This document shows, piece after piece, positions 35,071 to 45,015 of a stretch of 64,000 bases of DNA; the stretch's first letter is position 1; every line of letters begins with the position of its first letter. The DNA comes from Azospirillum thermophilum (GTDB lineage: Bacteria; Pseudomonadota; Alphaproteobacteria; Azospirillales; Azospirillaceae), in assembly GCF_003130795.1 (NCBI RefSeq), contig NZ_CP029353.1, positions 2,309,501-2,373,500 on the forward strand. Reading direction: 5' to 3'. The notes beneath the pieces were generated by a model that was not told the origin of the DNA, did no database searches, and saw only the letters and a list, made by a program, of their open reading frames with translations. Position numbers and translations under genes: made by a program.

Positions 35071-35738
35071 TGACCACCGCTCTCCTCGCCTCCGCCCTTC
35101 TGCTGTTCGCCAGCCATGCCGTTCCCTCCTGGCCGGGGGTGCGGCCCGCGCTGGTGGCGCGGCTGGGGCGGCCGGGCTTCGCCGCCCTGCATTCGGTCGG
35201 CTCGCTCGTCACCCTCGCGCTGTTCGTCTTCGCCTATGCCGAGGCGGGCGGCGGCATGCCGCTGTTCGTGCCGGCGGACTGGGCGCCGCCGCTGGTGGCG
35301 GCGCTGATGCCGCTGGTCTTCCTGCTGCTGGCCGCCCGCGTGACGACCAGGTTCGGCGAGCCGGCGGCGCCCAACCCGCCGCGCGGCATCTACCGGATCA
35401 CCCGCTTCCCCGGCAGCGTCGGGCTGCTGCTGTGGGCGCTGCTGCATCTGCAGGCGACGGGTGACGGCCGCCGGGTCGTGCTGTTCGTCACCATGGCGGC
35501 GATCGCCCTGTTCGCCATGGCCAAGAACGACTGGCTGCTGCGCCGCTCGGCCGAGGGACGCGCCTTCCGGGCCGAGACCTCCATCCTGCCCTTCGCCGCC
35601 ATCCTGGCGGGGCGGCAGCGGCTGGCCCTGGCGGAAATCGGCTGGGCACGGCCGTTCGGCGGGCTGGCGGCCTATGCGGCGATGCTGGCGGTGCATCCCC
35701 TGCTGTTCGGGGTCGATCCGCTCTGGTGGCTCGGCTGA
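35070..35738 (+). CDS. nnrU: NnrU family membrane protein
   Basis: 222 residues, integral membrane protein with six or so helices and a conserved GIYRITRFPGSVGLLLWALLH-type segment (read as GIYRITRFPGS then VGLLLWALLH) that marks the NnrU/PF07298 family. NnrU is linked to nitrite/nitric oxide reduction in denitrifying alphaproteobacteria; biochemical role is unresolved. The ATG at 35070 follows the FNR-type promoter directly. The family is often encoded near nir/nor genes, but here it stands alone after acnA. Confidence 0.85.
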   Translation: MTTALLASALLLFASHAVPSWPGVRPALVARLGRPGFAALHSVGSLVTLALFVFAYAEAGGGMPLFVPADWAPPLVAALMPLVFLLLAARVTTRFGEPAAPNPPRGIYRITRFPGSVGLLLWALLHLQATGDGRRVVLFVTMAAIALFAMAKNDWLLRRSAEGRAFRAETSILPFAAILAGRQRLALAEIGWARPFGGLAAYAAMLAVHPLLFGVDPLWWLG

Positions 35739-35835
35739 CGCCCGCCCTCTTCGGCTGACGCCCGGCCGGCGTACGGGCGCGACGTCGCGGCTCCCGCGCT
35801 GTTGCTTCAGACAAGCGACAGAAGAGGGCGAGCCC

Positions 35836-36270
35836 ATGAAGATCCGAGACATCATGACCCGGCAGGTCGAGGTGGTGCGGCCCGACGACACGATCCGCAG
35901 CGCCGCCCGGAAGATGGACCAGTTCAACGTCGGCATGCTGCCGGTGTGCGACGGGCAGACGCTGGTCGGCGTGCTGACCGACCGCGACATCACCGTGCGC
36001 GCCACCTCCGCCGGCCTGGCGCCCGACCAGTGCAAGGTGTCCGAGGTGATGACCGCCGAGCCCCGCTATTGCTACGAGGACGACGCGGTGATCGAGGTGA
36101 CGCGGCTGATGGGCGACCTGCAGATCCGCCGCGTGCCGGTGGTGGATGCCAACGACCGGCTGACCGGCATCGTCGCGCTGGGCGATCTGGCGACGGATGC
36201 CAAGGACGACGCGGCGGTCGGCGACGCGCTGGACCGCATCTCCACCCCGTCCGAACCCGACAGGACCTGA
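35836..36270 (+). CDS. Two-CBS-domain protein
   Basis: 144 residues made of two CBS motifs: MKIRDIMTRQVEVVRPDDTI...GVLTDRDITVRATS and KVSEVMTAEPRYCYEDDAV...GIVALGDLA (segments shown). Such tandem CBS modules bind adenosine nucleotides and act as energy or stress sensors, usually on other proteins. No effector domain is fused. SD-like GAGGGCGAGC precedes the ATG. Possibly cotranscribed with the DUF2934 gene 11 bases downstream. Confidence 0.88.
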   Translation: MKIRDIMTRQVEVVRPDDTIRSAARKMDQFNVGMLPVCDGQTLVGVLTDRDITVRATSAGLAPDQCKVSEVMTAEPRYCYEDDAVIEVTRLMGDLQIRRVPVVDANDRLTGIVALGDLATDAKDDAAVGDALDRISTPSEPDRT

Positions 36271-36281
36271 GGAGGCCGGCC

Positions 36282-36623
36282 ATGGAACACATCCTCGGCC
36301 CCAACGACCCGCGGGTGCGCGCCCGCGCCTACGACATCTGGGAACGGGAAGGCCGGCCGGAGGGCCGCCACCTCGACCATTGGGCCCGGGCGGCCCGGGA
36401 GATCTCCGCCGGGGAGGGCGACGGCTACGGCCCCGACGACGGCATCCAGGTCCCGGACAACGCCAGCAGCCGCAGCCTGCGCGAGGCCGCCGAAGCGCTG
36501 AGCGCCGCCGACCGCGACGCTTCCGAAGCGCCTGCCTCCGAAGCGCCGGCCCCGGAAACCCCGGCCCCGGAAACCCCGGAGGAGAAGAGCACCGCCCGGC
36601 GCCTGGAGGAGCGCCTGTGGTAG
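36282..36623 (+). CDS. DUF2934 domain protein with repetitive C-terminal tail
   Basis: 113 residues. The N-terminal 45 residues (RVRARAYDIWEREGRPEGRHLDHWARAAREI) match DUF2934, a short helical domain of unknown function common in rhizobia and Azospirillum. The tail holds four 15-base repeats at 36522-36581 encoding SEAPA/PETPA. AGGAGG precedes the ATG at 36282. Located immediately after the CBS protein, so probably in one operon. Confidence 0.82.
   Translation: MEHILGPNDPRVRARAYDIWEREGRPEGRHLDHWARAAREISAGEGDGYGPDDGIQVPDNASSRSLREAAEALSAADRDASEAPASEAPAPETPAPETPEEKSTARRLEERLW
36522..36581. repeat. 15-bp tandem repeat in the DUF2934 tail
   Basis: Four units starting at 36522, 36537, 36552 and 36567 of the type TCCGAAGCGCCGGCC / CCGGAAACCCCGGCC, in frame with the gene and encoding S/P-E-A/T-P-A. 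Confidence 0.9.
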
Positions 36624-36737
36624 CGGGCGCACGGGGACGGCCGCCATGAATCGGCATAGGGTGCGACCCGAGAAGGTCGCACCCCTGCCACACCACCCGG
36701 CATGCGGGTCCGCACCGGGCGGTTCGGGGGATTGAGG

Positions 36738-38101
36738 TCATGCGAGCCTGGGCAGTCCGAGTTGGTCTGCCCATTTGATCGTGAGGACTGCATTGAGAAG
36801 CTTGCCGCTGTTGCCCCACCAGGGTCGGCCATTGGCCGCGATTTGTTGGGCGACGGCGGGCTTGGCCCCTCTGGCCGTCAGTTCCCGGAAGATGGTCTTC
36901 CCCGCTTCCACTGCTTGAGCTGAATGGCCCGCAGCCGGTGGCGTATCCATTCGTCCAGCGTTCGCCGGACCTTTGGAGTTTGCGCCAGTCGGAAGTAGGC
37001 TTTCCAGCCCAGCAGGAAATCGCGCAGCCTCGCCACCACCGCGGCCATCGACCGTCCCGTCAGCCGGGGCGTCAGGTCGCGGATGTGGTCCTTGAACGCC
37101 GTGATCGCCTTGTCGGCGACCCTCCGCCTGACCTCTCCCTTCGGTCCGGCCCAGAAGGCATAGCCGAGGAATTTGCGGCCGAAGACGGGGGCCACGGCGC
37201 TCTTGGCTTCGTTCACCGTCAGGTGCAACCGGCCATGGAGGCGCCGCAGCAGGGCCATCACCCGCTCTCCCGCCCGACGCGACCGCACATGGACGTTGCA
37301 GTCGTCGGCGTAGCGGCAGAAGGCATGGCCCCGGCGTTCCAGTTCCTTGTCCACCTCGTCCAGGATCAGATTGGCCAGCAGCGGCGACAGCGGTCCCCCT
37401 TGCGGGGAACCCGTCCGACGCCGTGCGACCGCCCCATCGTCCTCCATGACGCCGGCATCCAGGTAGGCCCGCACCAGCCGGATGATGGCCGGGTCCGGGA
37501 CCCTCTTGGACAGACGGTCGATCGGAAGGTCATGGTCGATCCGGTCGAAGAACTTCTCCAGGTCCACATCCACGACGATCCGCCGGCCGGACTGCACGAA
37601 GCTTTGCGCCGCAAGGACGGCGTCGTGCGCACTCCGGCCGGGACGGAAGCCGTAACTGTGGTCGCTGAAGCCGGGATCGAGGATCGGCTGGAGAACTTGC
37701 AGCATCGCCTGTTGGATCAGGCGGTCCGTCACCGGGGGAATGCCGAGTTCGCGCTCGCCACCCCCAGGTTTCGGGATCATCACGCGACGCACCGGCTGCG
37801 GCCGGTACGTCCCCTCCCGCAGGCTGTCGCGGATCGCCGGCCAGCGGCTCTTCAGCAGTGCGGCGGTCTGGTCGATGTCCAGGCCGTCCACTCCCGCTGC
37901 ACCCCCGTTGGCCCGCACCTTCCTCAACGCTCGCAGAAGGTTCTCTCGCGCCAGGACCGCATCCAGCAGCCCCGGCCCCATGGCGTCCGTGTCCCGGCGC
38001 GGGCGCTCGGCTTCGTCAAGACGGGCCTCCGGACGGGCTTCACCCGTCCTCCTCTCCCGCCTCCCGGATCGCTCCGGCATCTGACGCATGGCCTCACGCA
38101 T
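36738..38101 (-). CDS. ltrA: Group II intron reverse transcriptase/maturase (frameshifted)
   Basis: 454 residues when read across the break. RT blocks: RVMIPKPGGGERELGIPPVTDRLIQQA, GFRPGRSAHDAV, FFDRIDH, TGSPQGGPLSPLLANL and the active-site YADD at about residue 263. Maturase domain X is at about residues 340-410 (DFLLGWKAYFRLAQTPKV). After the break come KTIFRELTARGAKPAVAQQ and NAVLTIKWADQLGLPRLA, the usual end of class C maturases without an HNH endonuclease. Loss of one base in the C-run at 36900-36903 breaks the frame; adding it gives KRGKTIFREL. It splices and mobilises the intron. Confidence 0.87.
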
Positions 38102-38484
38102 CGTCGGGTGGACTCCATTCTCCCTCGTTCGGCCCTTCGGTCCGGCTCGCGCCTCGCCTACTATGGCCTCTGCTGACTTCCCGCTCCGGCTCGACGCCGT
38201 CGCCCTTTCAGGCGCAAGGCGGGATCTCCCCAGGTAAGAACGCGTTCCTTCGCTGCACGACCGCCGGATTTACGCCACCGACCCTTGGTCACAAGAGCTT
38301 CGCGGTTCCATGCCCGCTCGCCCTGGTCGGCACCGCCTCATATCCGGTTCTTGTTCATCGGCCCGCAGCTGCGATCCACGCTTCCTTCCCACGGTCGGTT
38401 GCCCTTCCGCAGTTGCGCTTCTCTTCGTTCGCCGTGACCAGCTTACGGAGGGACTTACACCCTCAAGAACGCGCTAATGCTGGG
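38102..38484 (-). ncRNA. 5' ribozyme region of the group II intron (domains I-III)
   Basis: The 387 bases between the intron 5' end and the maturase start have no coding character and should fold into intron domains I-III. AGGGTGTAAGTCCCTCCG-like sequence near 38450-38465 and the GTGCG end are the visible conserved landmarks. The other ribozyme parts, domains V-VI, lie at 36650-36737. Confidence 0.6.
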
Positions 38485-38493
38485 CGCACATGG

Positions 38494-38523
38494 AAAAGGG
38501 GCGCCCCCTTGCGGAGGCGCCCC
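38494..38523 (-). terminator. Terminator of groESL
   Basis: On the minus strand GGGGCGCC (38523-38516) and GGCGCCCC (38505-38498) form a stem followed by TTTT (38497-38494). It is 36 bases beyond the groEL stop; the group II intron begins five bases after the T-run. Confidence 0.85.
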
Positions 38524-38558
38524 TTCCCGTTCGACAGATGGTGACCGTGGGCCGGTGA

Positions 38559-40226
<1,668 letters not shown>

Positions 40227-40251
40227 TCAACGAGCGCGATTGGGCGGAGAC

Positions 40252-40542
40252 TTAAGCCTCGATGACGCCCATGATGTCGGATTCCTTCATGATCAGGAAA
40301 TCCTCGCCCTCGATCTTCACTTCCGTGCCCGACCACTTGCCGAACAGGATCCGGTCGCCGGCCTTGACGTCGAGCGCCACGACCTTGCCGCTCTCGTCAC
40401 GGGCGCCCGGGCCCACCGCGATGACCTGACCCTCCTGGGGCTTCTCCTTCGCGGTGTCGGGGATGATGATCCCGCCCTTGGTCTTGGTGTCGGACTCCAG
40501 ACGCTTGACGACGACGCGGTCGTGCAGCGGACGGAACTTCAT
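40252..40542 (-). CDS. groES: Co-chaperonin GroES
   Basis: 96 residues. Cap of the GroEL cage. Motifs: [13 protein letters not shown] at the N-terminus, the mobile loop [17 protein letters not shown] and the [18 protein letters not shown] segment. First gene of the groESL operon, behind the CIRCE element at 40601-40627. The ATG at 40542 follows GAGGCAT. Confidence 0.98.
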   Translation of the reverse strand: MKFRPLHDRVVVKRLESDTKTKGGIIIPDTAKEKPQEGQVIAVGPGARDESGKVVALDVKAGDRILFGKWSGTEVKIEGEDFLIMKESDIMGVIEA

Positions 40543-40600
40543 GGGAATGCCTCCTCGAAAGGCTTGCTGCGTTGAATGTGCATGCCGGGTGCGGGTGGTG

Positions 40601-40627
40601 TTAGCACTCTTCCCCGGTGAGTGCCAG
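40601..40627 (-). promoter_or_regulatory. CIRCE operator (HrcA site)
   Basis: TTAGCACTC at 40601-40609, nine bases, then GAGTGCCAG at 40619-40627; the consensus is TTAGCACTC-N9-GAGTGCTAA. One arm is perfect, the other has two changes. It lies downstream of the groES promoter, as for HrcA repression. Confidence 0.9.
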
Positions 40628-40629
40628 AC

Positions 40630-40658
40630 AGCTAGTCGAACGGCTTTTGGGATTCAAG
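40630..40658 (-). promoter_or_regulatory. groESL promoter
   Basis: On the minus strand CTTGAA (40658-40653), 17-base spacer, CTAGCT (40635-40630), with the CIRCE element overlapping the predicted start site. The -35 also fits an RpoH box. Confidence 0.45.
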
Positions 40659-40859
40659 AGCCCAGACGCGCATTTCGCGCGTCCTTGTGGCAGCACTCGG
40701 GCCGTTATGCTGCTAACATGCTGATATGGAACGATATTTACCGTTGCGCGTTATCCGGCGGACGGCAAGATTTCTTCAAACGGTCATGACCGAAACCGGT
40801 TCAGGGAGCACCGGACACCACCAGCCGATCCCCCACCCGACCATCCTGGGAGACAGCGC

Positions 40860-41123
40860 ATGGCCAATCTGGGACTTCAACTGCGCAACTACCGCCTGAC
40901 GACGGCGGAGATCCTCTATCACATGCCGGACCACCCGACCCTGCTGCAGAGCTTCCTCTGGCAGGACCTCGACCTGGCCCCCGACTACCCGGTGCTGCGC
41001 AGGTTCCTGGACTATTGGCAGGCCAACCTGGACGGCAAGCTGCACTCGGTCAAGCTGGCGACGCAGACGCTGATCACGCCGGGCGAGCTGCGGTACGCCG
41101 CGGCGGACTTCCGCCTGCAGTGA
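40860..41123 (+). CDS. Usg family protein
   Basis: 87 residues, matching the alphaproteobacterial Usg family (first described upstream of trpF in Caulobacter): NYRLTTAEILYHMPDHP, FLWQDLDLAPDYPVLRRFLDYW. Function unknown, soluble. ATG at 40860 follows GGAGACAGC. Single gene next to a tiny membrane-protein ORF. Confidence 0.88.
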   Translation: MANLGLQLRNYRLTTAEILYHMPDHPTLLQSFLWQDLDLAPDYPVLRRFLDYWQANLDGKLHSVKLATQTLITPGELRYAAADFRLQ

Positions 41124-41206
41124 ACCGCATACCCCTGTGATCCCCGTCACAGCGGCCCCCTGCGGAATTTGCGAAAATTTTAGCGGATTCCGGAGGGGAG
41201 GCTGCG

Positions 41207-41356
41207 ATGGACGAATGGAACGACGATGAAGGGCATCCTTGGGACCGCCTGTGGGTGACCGAGACGGTGGTCGAGATCACCACCATCCTCGGCCTGTTCG
41301 CCATGCTCTTCGCCCTGTTCTTCCTCGCCGGCGCGCTGCAGGAGTTCGGGGTGTGA
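41207..41356 (+). CDS. Small single-helix membrane protein
   Basis: 49 residues, too short for most gene tables. Acidic N-terminus (MDEWNDDEGHPWDRLWVTE) and one hydrophobic helix (ILGLFAMLFALFFLAGAL). ATG 41207 has a strong GGAGGGGAG upstream, and the stop at 41354 keeps the ORF compact. Similar tiny membrane subunits occur with cytochrome oxidases; the ctaA gene downstream suggests such a role but does not prove it. Confidence 0.55.
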   Translation: MDEWNDDEGHPWDRLWVTETVVEITTILGLFAMLFALFFLAGALQEFGV

Positions 41357-41496
41357 CGCGGACGGGCGGCGGGCCCCGGCCTTCCCGCGGACTGCGCGCC
41401 CCTCCCGGTCCTCCGTCCCGCCCCGCGGCGGTTTGACGCGGAGCGGATTCCGCCCCACATTGCGGGACGACCGCTCCCATCACCGGACCGCCGCCC

Positions 41497-42570
41497 GTGA
41501 CAGCCTTTACGACCGACGCCGCCCCCGCCTCCGCCGGCCCTTCGACCCGTCCGGTGGCGTGGTGGCTCGTCCTGTGTGCCGCGATGGTGCTTGCCATGGC
41601 GGTGATCGGCGCCATCACCCGCCTGACCGAGAGCGGGCTGTCCATGGTGGAGTGGAAGCCGCTGATCGGCATCCTGCCGCCGCTGTCGGAGACGGAATGG
41701 ACCCGCGTCTTCGGCCTCTACCAGCAGACGCCGGAGTTCCGCGTCTACAATTCCTGGATGGGGCTGGAGGACTTCAAGCGGATCTTCTGGTGGGAGTGGT
41801 TCCACCGGCTGTGGGGCCAGCTCATCGGCTTCGTCTTCCTGATCCCCTTCCTGCGCTTCTGGATCGCCGGCCGGATCCCGCAGGACCTGTGGCCGAAGCT
41901 GGCCGGGCTGTTCCTGCTGGGCGGGCTGCAGGGCGGCATCGGCTGGTTCATGGTGAAGAGCGGGCTGGTCGACCATCCCGAGGTCAGCCACTACCGGCTG
42001 GCGCTGCACCTGTCGATGGCGATCCTGATCTATGCGCTGCTGCTGCGCACGGCGCTCGGCCTGTTCGACCCGATGCCGCTCGCCGGCTGGCGGCCCGAGG
42101 CGGCCGGGCTGCGGCGCCACGCGCGCCGGGCCCTGGGGCTGGTCGCGCTGACCATCGTCTGGGGCGCCTTCGTCGCCGGCACCCGCGCCGGCTACGCCTA
42201 CAATACGTTCCCGCTGATGGCGGGCCACTGGATCCCGCCGGAGGTCGGCACCCTCGTGCCCTGGTGGCTCAACCCGGTGGAGAACACCGCCGCCATCCAG
42301 CTGATCCACCGCGCGCTGGCCCTGCTGACCGGCTTGGCGGTGCTGGCGCTCGGCCTGCGGGTGGTGCTGGCCCGGCTGCCCGGCCGCGCCACGCAGGCCG
42401 GGCTCGCCGCCGCGGCCATGGTGCTGGTGCAGATCGGGCTGGGGATCGCCACGCTGCTGACGGTGGTCTGGATCCCGGTCGCCGCCGCCCATCAGGCGGG
42501 GGCCATCCTGGTGGTCTCGACGCTCGTCTGGCTGCTGCACGAGCTGCAGCCGGTGGGGCGGCGGCGCTGA
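41497..42570 (+). CDS. ctaA: Heme A synthase
   Basis: 357 residues, eight-helix inner-membrane enzyme oxidising heme O to heme A for aa3-type cytochrome oxidase. Type 2 (COX15-like) motifs: ITRLTESGLSMVEWKP near residue 45, RLWGQLIGFVFLIPF (histidine-bearing helix at EWFHRLWG), DHPEVSHYRLALHLSMAIL and LIHRALALLTGLAVL. The heme-ligand histidines in these segments are present. GTG start at 41497 (VTAFTTDA). Adjacent to the small membrane-protein gene. Confidence 0.95.
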   Translation: MTAFTTDAAPASAGPSTRPVAWWLVLCAAMVLAMAVIGAITRLTESGLSMVEWKPLIGILPPLSETEWTRVFGLYQQTPEFRVYNSWMGLEDFKRIFWWEWFHRLWGQLIGFVFLIPFLRFWIAGRIPQDLWPKLAGLFLLGGLQGGIGWFMVKSGLVDHPEVSHYRLALHLSMAILIYALLLRTALGLFDPMPLAGWRPEAAGLRRHARRALGLVALTIVWGAFVAGTRAGYAYNTFPLMAGHWIPPEVGTLVPWWLNPVENTAAIQLIHRALALLTGLAVLALGLRVVLARLPGRATQAGLAAAAMVLVQIGLGIATLLTVVWIPVAAAHQAGAILVVSTLVWLLHELQPVGRRR

Positions 42571-42660
42571 GCGCAGCCTCCGGCCGCTTGAGCGCGGCCG
42601 GTCCGGCACGAGAGGGGGAGCGGGGGCGCCGGCCGGGGCGCCCCGCCGCCGCCCGTCCGG

Positions 42661-43887
42661 TCAGGCCGCGTCGTGCTTGCGGATGAACTCCCGCAGCTGC
42701 GGCATGATGGCCTCGCGCCACTTGCGGCCGTTGAAGATGCCGTAGTGGCCGACGCCCTTCTGGAAGTGCCGCCCGCGCATCTCCTCCGGCAGCGAGGAGC
42801 ACAGCCGGTGCGCCGCGATGGTCTGGCCGGGGGCGGAGATGTCGTCCAGCTCGCCCTCGACGGTCATCAGCGCGGTCCTGCGGATGGCCGACGGCTCGAT
42901 CCGGCGGCCGCGCGACTGCATGGTGCCGTTGGCCAGCGCATGCTTCTGGAACACCGTCTCGATGGTCTGCAGGTAGAATTCCGCCGACAGGTCCATCACC
43001 GACAGATACTCGTCGTAGAAGCGGCGGTGCTGCTCGGCGGAATCGCCGTCGCCGCGGACGAGGTGGCGGAACAGGCCGAGATGCTCGCCGATATGCCGGT
43101 CGAGATGCATCGACATGAAGCCGGAGAGCTGGATGAAGCCCGGATAGACCCGCCGGAAGGCGCCGGGATAATAGACCGGGACGGTGGTGATCACCGACCG
43201 CTCGAACCACTTCAGCGGCCGTTCGGCGGCCAGCTTCACCGGCACGGTCGGGTTCGCCATCGGATCGATCGGGCCGCCCATCAGCGTCATGCTGCGCGGC
43301 TGCACCGGATCGTCCGCCGCCGCCATCAGCGACACCGCGGCCAGCACCGGCACCGCCGGCTGGCACACCGCGATGACGTGGGTCTGCGGGCCGAGGAAGC
43401 GGATCAGGTCGGCGACCGTGTCGATGTAGTCGTCGAGGTCGAAGGGGCCTTTCGCCAGCGGCACCAGCCGGGCGTCGATCCAGTCGGTGATGAACACGTC
43501 ATGGTCGGCCAGCAGAGCCTCCACCGTGCCGCGCAGCAGCGTGGCGTGGTGCCCGGACATCGGGGCGACCAGCAGGACCCGCGGCTGGGCCGGCGTCCCC
43601 TCCGGCTTGGCGAAGTGCAGCAGGTGGCAGAACGGCGTCTCGGCGACGATCCTCTCGGTGATGGCGACCGTCTGCCCCTGGACGGTCGTCTCCTTCAGCC
43701 CGAAATCCGGCTTGGCGAAGCGCCGGGTCGTCCGTTCGACCAGCTCCGCCCCGGCGGCGACCGCGCGGCCGAGCTTGGTGTAGGACAGCGGAACGAAGGG
43801 GTTCTGGAATGCGTGCTGGGCGGCCTCCGCCCACAGGCGCATCGGCCGCATCGCCGCGTGATGCATGTCATACAGGTGGTAAAGCAA
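42661..43887 (-). CDS. phaZ: Intracellular polyhydroxyalkanoate depolymerase
   Basis: 408 residues, enzyme mobilising stored poly-3-hydroxybutyrate in the cytoplasm. The PhaZ hallmark VCQPAVPVLAA near residue 176 has the cysteine nucleophile of this family. GHYGIFNGRKWREAI near the C-terminus carries the catalytic histidine. The start is a TTG, inferred because the N-terminus MLYHLYDMHHA matches the family and GAGGACG lies upstream. The PHA-granule role fits the PHA-rich lifestyle of Azospirillum. No depolymerase partner genes nearby. Confidence 0.92.
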   Translation of the reverse strand: MLYHLYDMHHAAMRPMRLWAEAAQHAFQNPFVPLSYTKLGRAVAAGAELVERTTRRFAKPDFGLKETTVQGQTVAITERIVAETPFCHLLHFAKPEGTPAQPRVLLVAPMSGHHATLLRGTVEALLADHDVFITDWIDARLVPLAKGPFDLDDYIDTVADLIRFLGPQTHVIAVCQPAVPVLAAVSLMAAADDPVQPRSMTLMGGPIDPMANPTVPVKLAAERPLKWFERSVITTVPVYYPGAFRRVYPGFIQLSGFMSMHLDRHIGEHLGLFRHLVRGDGDSAEQHRRFYDEYLSVMDLSAEFYLQTIETVFQKHALANGTMQSRGRRIEPSAIRRTALMTVEGELDDISAPGQTIAAHRLCSSLPEEMRGRHFQKGVGHYGIFNGRKWREAIMPQLREFIRKHDAA

Positions 43888-44202
43888 CGTCCGTCCTCAT
43901 ATCCCGTGTTTCCGGCCCTGCCCGCCCGGGCCGCCCCATTGATCGTATGACCAACCATAACCTTCGTTGGCCTCTTTGGGATAGGTCAATCTATCGCACC
44001 CCCGGCGCAAGACTCTGTTGTTCCTGTAACAATCCGCGGCCCCAACTCTCCCCGGAGAAAACGCAGCGCTCTCGGGTAACGCATAGACCGGACGGACAGG
44101 GGACGGCGGCCGGACCGGCTCCGGCCGGTGCCGCCCTGGGGATTCCGGATGACCGCCGCCGGTCCGGGGAACCGGCGGAGTCACGCCCAAACTATTGATA
44201 TA
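43888..44202. other. Intergenic region between convergent-side phaZ promoter and the phosphatase gene
   Basis: 315 bases with a mildly AT-rich patch at 43940-44040 that should contain the phaZ promoter. I see no coding ORF, RNA gene or clear terminator hairpin. Confidence 0.6.
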
Positions 44203-45015
44203 TCAGGGAACCGCGATGGTGGCGCGGACCGGCAGATGGTCCGAGGCGCGGCGGGTCAGCACGGTCCGGATGACCTCGTAGGAGGGGATCGCCGCCCCGC
44301 CCGACACATAGATGCGGTCGAGCCGCAGGGTCGGCATGCGGGCGTGGAAGCTGCGCGGATTGGCCACGTCGGCGAAGGAATCCGCCAGCCGCTTCAGCCG
44401 CGGCGAGGTCGGCGTCCATTCGTTGAGGTCGCCCATGAAGACGGTGGGCAGGTCCGGCTGCCGGGCCACCCGCGACAGAATGTCGCCGACCTGCTTCGCC
44501 CGCTCCCACGGATCGAGGCCGAGATGGGCGACGATCACGCGCAGCGGCCGTCCCTGCACCTCCACCACCGCGTCGATGGCGCCGCGCGGTTCCCGCCGGC
44601 CGACGCTGAGGTCGATGGGGGTGACGGAGCGCACCGGCAGGCGGGTCAGCAGCGCGTTGCCGTAATGCGCCCGCTCGCTGTGCTTGGTCGGGCCGGCGAG
44701 CGCCGTCAGACCGGTCGCCCTCTCCAGGAAGGCGAACTGGTCGAGCCCGGCCTCGCCGCGGTGATGCCAGCCGACCTCCTGCAGGCCGATCAGGTCGACG
44801 TCCAGGTCGCGGATCACCTGGGCGATGCGGTCCGGCGCGAAGCGGGCGTCGAGCCCGACGCAGCTGTGGATGTTCCAGGTCGCCAGCCGCAGCGACGCCA
44901 TCCCGTCCGGCACCGCCCCCTGGCGGACATCGACGCGGCTGCGGCGGCGCCTTGCGCGGGCACTGCGCAACGCGGCGGCGATGCGCTCGACACGGTCCCG
45001 GCTGAAACGGATCAC
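44203..45015 (-). CDS. Endonuclease/exonuclease/phosphatase family protein
   Basis: 270 residues from GTG 45015, which overlaps the stop of the upstream gene in GTGA and has GGAGGAATC before it. EEP fold: LRLATWNIHSCVG near residue 65, DLIGLQEV (catalytic glutamate), VIVAHLGLDP, VFMGDLNEWTP and the terminal SDHLPVRA (Asp-His pair) near residue 260. All metal and catalytic residues are present. Coupling to a phospholipase D-like gene suggests lipid or phosphodiester metabolism; the substrate is not known. Confidence 0.88.
   Translation of the reverse strand: MIRFSRDRVERIAAALRSARARRRRSRVDVRQGAVPDGMASLRLATWNIHSCVGLDARFAPDRIAQVIRDLDVDLIGLQEVGWHHRGEAGLDQFAFLERATGLTALAGPTKHSERAHYGNALLTRLPVRSVTPIDLSVGRREPRGAIDAVVEVQGRPLRVIVAHLGLDPWERAKQVGDILSRVARQPDLPTVFMGDLNEWTPTSPRLKRLADSFADVANPRSFHARMPTLRLDRIYVSGGAAIPSYEVIRTVLTRRASDHLPVRATIAVP

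Larger units (their letters stand above)
36650..38489 (-). mobile_element. Group II intron (class C-like, inserted at the groEL terminator)
   Basis: On the minus strand the element starts with GTGCGCCCAGC at 38489, the consensus 5' end, and carries a maturase ORF. Downstream lies a domain V-like hairpin (GAACCGCCCGG at 36726-36716 pairing with CCGGGTGGT, at 36697-36705 on the plus axis) and a domain VI stem built from the GGGTGCGACC repeat. The 3' end is placed at ..CCTATGCCGAT, 36650, by the usual AY rule; a base or two of shift is possible. The upstream exon on the minus strand is the groEL terminator stem plus TTTTCCAT, so the intron lies directly after a terminator, as class C introns do. 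About 1.84 kb; the maturase lacks an endonuclease domain. Confidence 0.82.
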
